This document shows positions 1-6,438 of a stretch of DNA of 36,683 nt, in pieces. The translations under genes and the position numbers were made by a program. Origin of the DNA: Oleiharenicola sp. (GTDB lineage Bacteria; Verrucomicrobiota; Verrucomicrobiia; Opitutales; Opitutaceae); the NCBI GenBank assembly GCA_025363455.1, contig JANYDW010000044.1, forward strand, positions 1 to 36,683, written 5' to 3'. Below the pieces are notes generated by a model. The model was not told where the DNA came from, ran no database searches, and saw only the letters and a list, made by a program, of their open reading frames with translations. Positions within the stretch are counted from its first letter, which is position 1, and the number at the start of each line of letters is the position of its first letter.

Positions 1-2
1 AT

Positions 3-122
3 CGCCGGGTCCAAAAACTTCTGCTGGAAATGCGCCGCCTCTCCCGGCAGATCATGCGCACACGTTTTCCGGACCCAGAGCGTCGCAGTCCGCTCTCCAA
101 GAAAGTTTTGCGCCTTATCTAA
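3..122 (+). CDS. C-terminal end of an unidentified protein (partial)
   Basis: An open frame enters from the left edge of the window and runs 39 codons to a TAA at 120-122. It encodes a strongly basic tail that includes RRVQKLLLEMRRLSRQ and ends KKVLRLI. The other two forward frames are less protein-like over this stretch. I do not recognise the family; the basic helical tail would suit a nucleic-acid-binding protein, but that is a guess. It is cut by the window edge, so the start is not visible. Confidence 0.35.
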   Translation, partial: RRVQKLLLEMRRLSRQIMRTRFPDPERRSPLSKKVLRLI

Positions 123-204
123 GCGCCATTCGGGTCAGGTCTTGATGCAGGAAGAATGGCCGCGCGACAAGAGCGGGCTGAGTCATTGTTTGAGAGTCAC
201 GACT

Positions 205-312
205 AACCCAACCCGCCCCGCCCTGCGGGCACCCCTCCTCATAGAGGGGACATTGGCTACCACGATTAAATCCCCTCTATCAAGAGGGGTGGCGCGAAGC
301 GACGCGGTGTGT
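205..312. repeat. Palindromic intergenic repeat, family B, copy 1
   Basis: Copy of a ~100-bp palindrome: a left arm with CCCCGCCCTGCGGGCACCCC, an A/T-richer centre, the highly conserved core TCCCCTCTATCAAGAGGGGT (271-290) and a right end GGTGTGT. The same layout recurs at 10426-10528, 25403-25504 and 28602-28700, with a half copy at 28155-28196. The left end here has decayed compared with the ACACACCCC end of other copies. It lies between the partial gene and the DUF971 gene. Confidence 0.85.
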
Positions 313-382
313 CGCTGCCATCGTCAATTCCCAGTTATAGCTTCCCTTCGCCGGTGCAATGGCTGTAGCTGACGGGGCCACC

Positions 383-688
383 ATGATATCACCGCAGGAC
401 ATCCAGATCATCGGCCCGGAAGTCGCTATCCGCTGGGAGGACGGCAGGGAAAGCTTCATCACGTTCGCCACGCTGCGGTCCGCCTCGCCGAGCGCGGAGG
501 TGAAGGGCGAGCGCGATATTTTCGGCACGCAGTATGGTGGCGCGGCCCCCCGCGATTATCGCGGCGTCGAGGTCACAGGCTGGGAGCGCGTCGGCAACTA
601 CGCGATCCGCTTCGAGTTCAGCGACGGACACCACACCGGGCTGTATACCTACGAGCTGTTGCGCGAGCTGGGGGAAGCAGCAAAGTGA
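383..688 (+). CDS. DUF971 domain protein (gamma-butyrobetaine hydroxylase-like N-terminal domain)
   Basis: A small protein of 101 residues from the ATG at 383; an in-frame ATG at 359 would add 8 residues but gives an atypical N-terminus. The pattern is typical of stand-alone DUF971 proteins: IGPEVAIRWEDG, then a TLRSASPSAEVKGE segment, and WERVGNYAIRFEFSDGHHTG followed by YTYELLREL at the end. Many family members carry LRxxCPCAxC in the middle segment; here the cysteine positions read Ser/Ser/Val, so a metal site based on those cysteines is missing. The domain is linked in the family to iron-sulfur cluster and scaffold functions, but the role of stand-alone forms is unclear. It is a single gene ending just before a hairpin repeat and converging on lpxA. 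Confidence 0.8.
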   Translation: MISPQDIQIIGPEVAIRWEDGRESFITFATLRSASPSAEVKGERDIFGTQYGGAAPRDYRGVEVTGWERVGNYAIRFEFSDGHHTGLYTYELLRELGEAAK

Positions 689-695
689 TCTATTG

Positions 696-757
696 GTAGG
701 GCGGGACCGCTGGGCCCGCCGCGAATACAATTCGACCCGCCCAGCGGCGGGCCCTAC
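696..757. repeat. REPIN-like two-hairpin repeat, family A
   Basis: Starts GTAGGGCGGGACC and ends GGCGGGCCCTAC. Each half is a GC-rich hairpin preceded, on its own strand, by GTAG; the two halves face each other across a short A/T-rich spacer (GAATACAATTC). It lies between the convergent DUF971 and lpxA genes and could also stop transcription from both sides. Confidence 0.8.
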
Positions 758-762
758 TCGCT

Positions 763-1548
763 TCACTTCCCCGCCACCACACCGCGCTCGCTCTTGGTGA
801 CGAAATTCAGGAAGTGCTGAAAATCCGGTGAGGCGGCCAGCTTGTGCTGGCGCATGTGCTCGAATGCCTGCGTCCGGTTGTAGCCGGAGCGGTAGAAGAT
901 GCGGAAGGCCTGCTTGATCGCATCGAGCCGTTCCGGCGCGAAGCCGTGTCGCTCAAGTCCAACCTTGTTGATCGAGCGGGCGATGGCGGCGTTGCCATCG
1001 GCGATGATGAAGGGTGGCACGTCCTGGACGATCTTCGACATGCCGCCGAGCATCACGTGGGCGCCGATGCGGCAGAATTGGTGGACGCCGGAACCCCAGC
1101 CGATGTTGACGTGGTCCTCGACAATCACATGGCCGGCCAGCGCGGACTGCGCGCTCATCACGAGGTGGTTGCCCACCACGCAGTCATGCGCGATGTGGCT
1201 GTAAGCGAGCATGACATTGTCGTGCCCCATGGTGGTGTAGTCGGTCTCGTTGGTGGCGCCGTGCACGCTCACATATTCGCGGAAGACGTTGCGATCGCCC
1301 ACCACCAGACCGGGCTCGCCGCCCTTGTATTTCAGATCGTGGGTCTTGGTCCCCACACAGGCGAAGGGGAAGATCTCGCACTGGCTGCCGATGGTGGTGC
1401 GGCCCTCCACGTTGGCGTGGTGGTGCAGCACCGTGCCGGCGCCGATCACCGACTTGCCGCCGACAAACGCATAGGCGCCGATGACAACATCTTCGCCCAG
1501 TACCGCACCGGGCTCGATGATGGCCGTGGGGTGGATCTGTTGCGCCAT
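763..1548 (-). CDS. lpxA: Acyl-ACP--UDP-N-acetylglucosamine O-acyltransferase LpxA
   Basis: LpxA transfers a 3-hydroxyacyl chain from acyl carrier protein to the 3-OH of UDP-GlcNAc, the first step of lipid A synthesis, in the cytoplasm. The 261-residue product has the family length. It shows left-handed beta-helix hexapeptide repeats (IHPTAIIEPGAVLGEDVVIG and onwards) through about residue 190, then a helical C-terminal part. The catalytic histidine is H121 in SHIAHDCVVGN, equivalent to E. coli H125. The usual EYVTINRGT-like strand reads EYVSVHGAT. The gene lies 4 bp after lpxC/fabZ and is surely co-transcribed with it. Its presence implies an outer membrane containing lipopolysaccharide. Confidence 0.96.
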   Translation of the reverse strand: MAQQIHPTAIIEPGAVLGEDVVIGAYAFVGGKSVIGAGTVLHHHANVEGRTTIGSQCEIFPFACVGTKTHDLKYKGGEPGLVVGDRNVFREYVSVHGATNETDYTTMGHDNVMLAYSHIAHDCVVGNHLVMSAQSALAGHVIVEDHVNIGWGSGVHQFCRIGAHVMLGGMSKIVQDVPPFIIADGNAAIARSINKVGLERHGFAPERLDAIKQAFRIFYRSGYNRTQAFEHMRQHKLAASPDFQHFLNFVTKSERGVVAGK

Positions 1549-1552
1549 GGCC

Positions 1553-2884
1553 TCAGGTCACCTCGGCGTTGTCCACGAGGGCGAACATCAGGTCGGCCGA
1601 GGATACGACCTGGCCGCCAACGCTGCACTCGCCTTCCGCGCACGCGATGCTGCCGCGGACCTTGGTGATCTTGACCACAATGTTCAGCTGGTCGCCCGGT
1701 CGCACGGGCTTCCGCCATTTGACCTTGTCGCAGCTCATGAACAGCGCGGTCTTGCCCTCAGTGGTGGTGCGGCGGATGAGCAAAATCCCGGCGGCCTGGG
1801 CCATCGCCTCAATCTGGAGCACCCCGGGCATGACCGGGTTCCCCGGATAGTGGCCTTGAAAGAAAGGTTCGTTGATCGTGACATTCTTGATGGCTGTGAG
1901 CGACATCTCCGCCAGCTCGACGACCCGATCAATCATCACGAAGGGATAGCGGTGCGGCAGGAGGTCCAGCACGCGGCGGATATCGAGGGTTGTCTCGGTG
2001 GTGACCTCGGCCTGGGCCGCGGCGGGCTTGGCGGCCTTCCGGCCGCCCTTTTTCCAGGTCTCGTATTTCTCGTACAGGGCCTTGGTCAGCTCGGCGTTGA
2101 CCGCGTGACCCGGCCGCGTGGCGACGATGTGCGCCTTGAGCGGAATGCCGAGCAGCACAATGTCGCCGATGATATCGAGGATCTTGTGGCGCACGAACTC
2201 GTCGGCGAAGCGCAGCGGCTCCTTCGAGATGATCTTGTCGCCCTTGATGACGATGGCGCAATCGAGACTGCCCCCCTTGATCTTGCCCAGCTTGATGAGT
2301 TCCTCGATGTCCTCGTAGATCGTGAAAGTGCGGGCCGCCGCAACCTGCGCGACGTAGACCTCGGGATCGATCACGAGGGAAAGGTGCTGGGTGTGGATGC
2401 CGCGGTCGTCGGCCGAGGTGCAGGTGATTTTCAGGCCGTCGTAGGGCAGCGCGATAATGGAGGAGTTGCCCCGCGCGAAAGACACCGTGTCGGTCAGCGT
2501 GAAATACTCCCGCTCGGCGTCCTGTTCGATCGGCTCGCCTTGCTGGATGAGCTGCACGAAAGGCCGGGCGGAGCCGTCCATGATTGGCGGCTCGCTGGCA
2601 TCGATCTCGATGAGGAGGTTGTCGATGCCGCAGCCACTGAGAGCGCTGAGCACGTGCTCGACGGTGTGGAGCTTGGCGTGGCCCACCTGGATGGTCGTGG
2701 CGCGCACGAGGTCGGTGACCTGGTCGATCCGGGGCTTCAGCTCGGGATGGCCGTGCAGGTCAACGCGTTTGAACACGATGCCGTGGTTGGCCGGGGCGGG
2801 CTTGAAAGTCATATGCACGGCGTCTCCGGTGTGCAGGGCATTGCCCTTGATGGAGACCTCGCGCAAGAGGGTGCGCTGCTTCAT
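1553..2884 (-). CDS. lpxC/fabZ: Bifunctional UDP-3-O-acyl-GlcNAc deacetylase / 3-hydroxyacyl-ACP dehydratase (LpxC-FabZ fusion)
   Basis: A 443-residue fusion. Residues 1-275 are LpxC, the zinc amidase that commits precursors to lipid A. The Zn-site motif [10 protein letters not shown] holds E76/H77, HKILDIIGD supplies H233 and D237, and RPGHAVN supplies H260. A Lys/Ala-rich linker (about 276-298) leads to FabZ (about 300-443), the hot-dog dehydratase that makes trans-2-enoyl-ACP; its active site is H345 in [12 protein letters not shown] and E360 in QIEAMAQA. I chose the ATG at 2884 because [20 protein letters not shown] is the family start; the open frame extends 40 codons further upstream without family similarity and runs into a repeat. 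Fusing the two activities ties together enzymes that compete for 3-hydroxyacyl-ACP. The fusion is a known architecture, not new. Confidence 0.96.
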   Translation of the reverse strand: MKQRTLLREVSIKGNALHTGDAVHMTFKPAPANHGIVFKRVDLHGHPELKPRIDQVTDLVRATTIQVGHAKLHTVEHVLSALSGCGIDNLLIEIDASEPPIMDGSARPFVQLIQQGEPIEQDAEREYFTLTDTVSFARGNSSIIALPYDGLKITCTSADDRGIHTQHLSLVIDPEVYVAQVAAARTFTIYEDIEELIKLGKIKGGSLDCAIVIKGDKIISKEPLRFADEFVRHKILDIIGDIVLLGIPLKAHIVATRPGHAVNAELTKALYEKYETWKKGGRKAAKPAAAQAEVTTETTLDIRRVLDLLPHRYPFVMIDRVVELAEMSLTAIKNVTINEPFFQGHYPGNPVMPGVLQIEAMAQAAGILLIRRTTTEGKTALFMSCDKVKWRKPVRPGDQLNIVVKITKVRGSIACAEGECSVGGQVVSSADLMFALVDNAEVT

Positions 2885-2940
2885 GGTGTGGCGCGCAGTG
2901 TCGGAAACCACTTGGAAATGACAAGCTTGGAGATGCGTGT

Positions 2941-2994
2941 GTCGGGCTTGACGCCCGGCTTTGCCGCCCCTGTCGGGCATAAACCCCGACCTAC
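2941..2994. repeat. REPIN-like repeat, family A
   Basis: Two hairpins between the divergent lpxC/fabZ and efp genes. The right half, read on the minus strand, is GTAGGTCGGGGTTTATGCCCGACAG, with the conserved GTAGG lead followed by a stem; the left half is GTCGGGCTTGACGCCCGGC without a clear GTAG lead. This makes the copy asymmetric or partly decayed. Confidence 0.7.
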
Positions 2995-3016
2995 AGCAAT
3001 TCACCGGAGACCGCAG

Positions 3017-3046
3017 TTGACATAGCTGAAATCGGCCCGGTATTCC
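3017..3046 (+). promoter_or_regulatory. Possible sigma-70 promoter of efp
   Basis: A perfect -35 hexamer TTGACA (3017-3022) is followed after 18 bp by TATTCC (3041-3046), a poor match to TATAAT. It sits 40-70 bp upstream of the efp start. The -35 box is the only strong part, so this is tentative. Confidence 0.35.
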
Positions 3047-3085
3047 TGTTCTCTACATTCTTTCAACCTCCGACCCGATTCCGTC

Positions 3086-3643
3086 ATGCCCGCAGCCAAC
3101 GATCTCAAAAAAGGCCAAGTCATCACCTTCAACGGCGAGCCCCATCTCATCATGGAGACGCAGCACCGCACGCCGGGCAACCTCCGCGCCTTCGTCCAGG
3201 TGAAAATGCGCAATCTTCGCTACGGCAAGTCGCTTGAGCAACGCTTCAACTCCCCCGACCACGTCGACGTTCTTTCCACCGACCGCCGTACCCTCGAGTT
3301 CAGCTATGCCGACCGCGACACTTATTCGTTCATGGACCCGGAGTCCTTCGAGACCTTCGAGATCAGCGCCGTCATGATCGGCGAGGCCAAGCACTACCTT
3401 GTCGCCAACGGCAAGGCCGACGTCCTTTTCATCAACGAGGTCCCCGTCACCATCGACATCCCCTCCTCCGTTACGCTCAAGGTCACGGAGAGCTCCGAGG
3501 GTATCAAAGGTGACACCGCCAGCAACGTCCAGAAGCCCGCCACCATGGAGACCGGTCTGGTCGTCCAAGTCCCGCTCTTCATCAAAGCCGGCGAACTGAT
3601 CAAGGTCAGCACCGCCGACGGCAGCTACCTCGGCCGGGCGTGA
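3086..3643 (+). CDS. efp: Elongation factor P
   Basis: EF-P binds stalled ribosomes between the P and E sites and speeds peptide bond formation at polyproline. The 185-residue product has the usual length and three beta-barrel domains: the KOW-like N-domain (MPAANDLKKGQVITFNGEPH), an OB domain starting near residue 65, and a C-terminal domain with GDTASNVQKPATMETGLVVQ and ending SYLGRA. In domain I the tip loop, where many bacteria carry a modified Lys or Arg (E. coli PGKGQAF, K34), reads PGNLRAF. The tip position is therefore Asn32, with an Arg two residues later. No epmA/epmB or earP gene is in the window. The gene stands alone, with its own terminator directly downstream. Confidence 0.95.
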   Translation: MPAANDLKKGQVITFNGEPHLIMETQHRTPGNLRAFVQVKMRNLRYGKSLEQRFNSPDHVDVLSTDRRTLEFSYADRDTYSFMDPESFETFEISAVMIGEAKHYLVANGKADVLFINEVPVTIDIPSSVTLKVTESSEGIKGDTASNVQKPATMETGLVVQVPLFIKAGELIKVSTADGSYLGRA

Positions 3644-3664
3644 CGGATTTTTGATTTCAAATCA

Positions 3665-3692
3665 GCCCGCGACGCCAGTCGCGGGTTTTTTA
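3665..3692 (+). terminator. Rho-independent terminator of efp
   Basis: A perfect 8-bp stem CCCGCGAC / GTCGCGGG with loop GCCA is followed by six T residues (3686-3691), starting 22 bp after the efp stop. This is the clearest intrinsic terminator in the window. Confidence 0.85.
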
Positions 3693-3696
3693 TTGC

Positions 3697-3762
3697 CTCA
3701 CGCCAAGGTCGCCACGGCCGCAATGGATTTCTTGGCGGCCTTTGCGCCCTTTGCGCGAGGCT
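3697..3762. repeat. Dispersed repeat, family D (CTTTGCGC type), copy 1
   Basis: The segment between efp and the VOC gene contains CGCCAAGGTCGCCACGG and GGCCTTTGCGCCCTTTGCGC. Read on the minus strand it resembles 33377-33435 (CGCGCAAAGGGCGC, then AAATCCA, then TTGCG-CCTTGGC). The two copies share order and spacing but are diverged. Confidence 0.5.
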
Positions 3763-3785
3763 AATTGACCCCCGAAACCGGGCAA

Positions 3786-4217
3786 TCAAAGCTGCATGCT
3801 CTTCGCCGTGTATTCCATCAGCTCGATGACGTTGCCATCCGGATCCTTGATCCATGCCTGCTTCGAATGATCCATGCCGACCTTTATCGGCCGGTCGAGC
3901 TTCACACCGCGCTCTTGGATGGCCGCGCAATACTCCTCGAGGCCGGTGATCTCGAAACAGAAATGATTGTAGTGAGAGCCCACATGCGACCTCAGCTTCT
4001 CGTTGGCGTCGCCGCCGCCCCATTGCTTGATCGCGCCGGCCCGGTCGAAAATCTCGAGGAAGGTCATGCTCCCTGCGCCGAAGTAGTGGCCGAATGCGGT
4101 GCCGTCGTCGTGCTTTAGCGAAAACTTGATCGGTAGTCCGAGCCCGTCGCGGTAGAACGCGATCATCGCGGGCAGTTGATGAGACATCAGGCAGAGGTGG
4201 GCGAGTTGGCGGATCAT
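3786..4217 (-). CDS. VOC superfamily protein (glyoxalase/bleomycin-resistance fold)
   Basis: A 143-residue single-domain vicinal oxygen chelate protein. The two beta-alpha-beta-beta-beta modules are visible: RQLAHLCLMSHQLPAMIAFY with YRDGLGLPI, and GSHYNHFCFEITGLEEYCA with WIKDPDGNVIELMEY. The four likely metal ligands of the family are present as H7, E55 (FLEIF), H85 (YNHFCFE) and E132 (VIELM), so it is probably an active metal-dependent isomerase, lyase or dioxygenase. The substrate cannot be read from sequence; lactoylglutathione lyase is one candidate, but the sequence is not a close match to classical GloA. It is a single gene converging with efp. Confidence 0.8.
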   Translation of the reverse strand: MIRQLAHLCLMSHQLPAMIAFYRDGLGLPIKFSLKHDDGTAFGHYFGAGSMTFLEIFDRAGAIKQWGGGDANEKLRSHVGSHYNHFCFEITGLEEYCAAIQERGVKLDRPIKVGMDHSKQAWIKDPDGNVIELMEYTAKSMQL

Positions 4218-4261
4218 GGGGGGTGTTTACAGGGAAAAACGAATCGGAAGCCGGGCGGTGT

Positions 4262-4343
4262 TCGTCGATCCTTCGCTGCGCTCAGGATGACAATAATCGA
4301 ATAAACTCAATCATGGGTCATTCTGAGCACCGTGAAGAATCCA
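4262..4343. repeat. Inverted repeat of the 'TTCGCTGCGCTCAGGATGACA' type
   Basis: The left arm (CCTTCGCTGCGCTCAGGATGACA) and the right arm (GGGTCATTCTGAGCACCGTGAAGAATC) are imperfect reverse complements separated by about 25 A/T-rich bases. This sequence type is widespread as an intergenic repeat in unrelated bacterial genomes. Here it lies downstream of the carbonic anhydrase gene, facing the 5' end of the VOC gene. Confidence 0.7.
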
Positions 4344-4368
4344 CGAGGAAATTACCGTCACCGGTCGG

Positions 4369-5049
4369 TCACCACGGCACCGTGGTCACGTCCCGGGCGT
4401 TCAGCATTGCCACCGCCTCCTTGTGAGCGGTCGTGGCTTCCTCGGCCGTGCTCGCCGAGGTTTTCAAGTCGCGGATCAGGCCATCGCGCAACCCGTAGAC
4501 CCAGCCATGCACGGTCAGATCCTGGCCGCGGGCCCACGCATCCTGCACGATCGTGGTCGAGCAAACGTTGGCCACCTGCTCAATGACGTTCAGTTCGCAC
4601 AACCGGGCGCTGCGCGCGGTGTCGTCGGGCAATCGGCAAAGACATTCCTCGTGTTTCACTTTCACGTCCTGCACATGCCGCAGCCAGTTGTCCGCCAGGC
4701 CAACGCGCTGGCAGCGCATGACTGCGTTGACGCCTCCACAACCATAGTGTCCGACAACCATGATGTGCTTTACCTTGAGCATATCGACGGCGAACTGGAT
4801 GACGGAAAGGGCATTCAGGTCGGCATGCACGACCACGTTGGCGATGTTACGGTGGACGAAAACCTCGCCGGGCAGCAGGCCGATGATCTCGTTGGCCGGC
4901 ACGCGGCTGTCCGAGCAGCCAATCCAGAGGTACTCCGGGGTCTGCTGCCGCGAAAGCTTCGCGAAAAACTCCGGGTCGCGCCGCGTGATGGCCTCGGCCC
5001 ACGACTGGTTCTGGTCGAACAGTTTTTTCAGGCTCTGCATGGGCGTCAT
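4369..5049 (-). CDS. can: Beta-class carbonic anhydrase
   Basis: The enzyme interconverts CO2 and bicarbonate, supplying bicarbonate for carboxylases. The 226-residue product is close to E. coli Can (220 residues) and alignable through its length. The zinc ligands are C45 and D47 in IGCSDSRVPAN (with R49) and H101 and C104 in VGHYGCGGV; CELNVIEQV and VHGWVYGLRDGL are family signatures. I chose the ATG at 5049 (MTPMQSLKKLF); the ATG at 5040 is equally possible and fits Can best. The open frame extends 52 codons further upstream, but that part has no family similarity and overlaps the start region of the divergent hydrolase gene. No Shine-Dalgarno sequence is seen. Confidence 0.95.
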   Translation of the reverse strand: MTPMQSLKKLFDQNQSWAEAITRRDPEFFAKLSRQQTPEYLWIGCSDSRVPANEIIGLLPGEVFVHRNIANVVVHADLNALSVIQFAVDMLKVKHIMVVGHYGCGGVNAVMRCQRVGLADNWLRHVQDVKVKHEECLCRLPDDTARSARLCELNVIEQVANVCSTTIVQDAWARGQDLTVHGWVYGLRDGLIRDLKTSASTAEEATTAHKEAVAMLNARDVTTVPW

Positions 5050-5149
5050 GGTTGGAATGCCACGGAACTTGTCCAACCCTGAATCCGGAATCAAACGGTC
5101 CGCCCCGGGCGGGATTGCCCGCTGGCCGGCCGGACCCATCATCCCGGGT

Positions 5150-6265
5150 ATGTCCCTTTTACCACCTCGGTGCGCTCTCCTCGTGGCCCTGTCCGTCGCA
5201 CTCAATGCACGTGCCGCCTATGATTTCGGTCCTTGGGCGGCGGGCGCCTCACCCCTCGAGATCGGTCGGCGTGTCACCGATAATTTCCTTCCCCGCCCCC
5301 ATATGCCTCTCGGAAAGGTTCCCGTCATCCACTATGCCGAGATCTGCACCTGGTATGGCGCTCTGACGTTTGCGCAGCTGTCCCAGGATTCCGCTCGCCA
5401 GACCCAGCTGGTGCAGCGCTTTGAACCGTTCTTCCGGGAGGAGAAAAATTGGATTCCCACGCCCCAGCACGTCGACTGGACGGTCTTTGGTGCCGTCCCG
5501 CTCGAAATATATATCCAGAACAAGGACCTGCGCTGCCTCGCGCTGGGGGAGTGGATGGCTCAAAAACAATGGGGCGAGCCCTACGGCAACCACATCGAGC
5601 CGCGCGCGGCGGAGCACCGCGCCAACGGTCTTAGCTGGCAGACGCGCCTGTGGATCGACGACATGTTCATGATCACGATGATTCAGGCCCAGGCCTTCCG
5701 TGCGACGGGTAACAAAACCTACATCGAGCGCGCCGCGAAGGAAATGGTTTACTACCTCGAGCAGCTGCAGAAACCCAACGGGCTGTTCTACCACACGCCA
5801 GACGTCCCGTTTTTTTGGGGCCGGGGGAACGGCTGGATGGCCGTCGGCATGCCTGAACTCCTGCGTTCGCTGCCCGCGGACAACCCCGACCGGCCCCGGA
5901 TCATGCAAGGTTACCGGCTCATGATGGCCACCCTGCTCCAGCATCAGGATGCCACGGGCATGTGGCACCAGTTGATCGACGGACCGGATTCCTACGTGGA
6001 GACCTCGGGCACCGCCATGTTCACCTATGCTTTCATCACCGGCGTGAAGGAAGGCTGGCTCGACGCCGCCACCTACGGCCCCGCCGCCCGCAAAGGATGG
6101 CTCGCGCTGATCACCTACCTCGACGCCGACGCCAACCTCCGCGAAGTCTGCGTCGGCACCGGCGCGAAGAATGACCGTGCGCACTACCTCAACCGCCCGC
6201 GGAGCACCGGCGATTTTCACGGCCAGGCCCCGGTCCTTTGGTGCGCCAACGCGCTGCTGCGGTAA
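5150..6265 (+). CDS. Secreted GH88/GH105-type unsaturated glycuronyl hydrolase
   Basis: A 371-residue protein with a signal peptide (MSLLPPRCALLVALSVALNA, cleavage near ARA-AYDF). The alpha/alpha-barrel family pattern is clear: LWIDDMFMITMIQAQA with D170/D171 (the position of the catalytic Asp of YteR-like enzymes), FFWGRGNGWMAVGMPELL, and a C-terminal STGDFHGQAPVLWCANALL. These enzymes hydrate the double bond of unsaturated uronic acid ends left by polysaccharide lyases, for example on rhamnogalacturonan. The signal peptide points to periplasmic action. The start at 5150 is set by the signal peptide; a much longer frame begins at 4760 but runs antisense through the carbonic anhydrase gene. 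Family choice between GH88 and GH105 needs a profile search. Confidence 0.85.
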   Translation: MSLLPPRCALLVALSVALNARAAYDFGPWAAGASPLEIGRRVTDNFLPRPHMPLGKVPVIHYAEICTWYGALTFAQLSQDSARQTQLVQRFEPFFREEKNWIPTPQHVDWTVFGAVPLEIYIQNKDLRCLALGEWMAQKQWGEPYGNHIEPRAAEHRANGLSWQTRLWIDDMFMITMIQAQAFRATGNKTYIERAAKEMVYYLEQLQKPNGLFYHTPDVPFFWGRGNGWMAVGMPELLRSLPADNPDRPRIMQGYRLMMATLLQHQDATGMWHQLIDGPDSYVETSGTAMFTYAFITGVKEGWLDAATYGPAARKGWLALITYLDADANLREVCVGTGAKNDRAHYLNRPRSTGDFHGQAPVLWCANALLR

Positions 6266-6298
6266 GGGAAAACTGGAGCGGCGGTCCATGAGCGCCGG

Positions 6299-6361
6299 GT
6301 GGAGCGCGCTGACCTCAGCGCGCTTGCCTTGAGATAACGTCCTGAGGTCAGGACTTTCCAC
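6299..6361. repeat. REPIN-like repeat, family A (GTGG variant)
   Basis: Starts GTGGAGCGCGCTGACCTCAGCGCGC and ends GTCCTGAGGTCAGGACTTTCCAC. The two hairpins have different stem sequences, each led on its own strand by GTGG instead of GTAG. It lies between the hydrolase and M61 peptidase genes. Confidence 0.75.
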
Positions 6362-6438
6362 CTAGATAGGCCAAGAATTTTGTCTCGCGCTTCCGGTCGC
6401 CTCGTGGGCGTAGTGTCATAAAACCACGCCGCCCCCTC

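Noticed and set aside
142..372. 76-codon open frame near the left end
   Set aside because: It is made largely of the family-B repeat and has no recognisable protein pattern.
1481..3025. Long plus-strand open frame of 514 codons
   Set aside because: It is the antisense shadow of lpxC/fabZ and lpxA, His/Gly/Asp-rich as expected for GC-rich antisense frames, with no family pattern.
4760..5149. N-terminal extension of the GH88/105-type gene
   Set aside because: It runs antisense through the carbonic anhydrase gene; the signal peptide at 5150 marks the true start.
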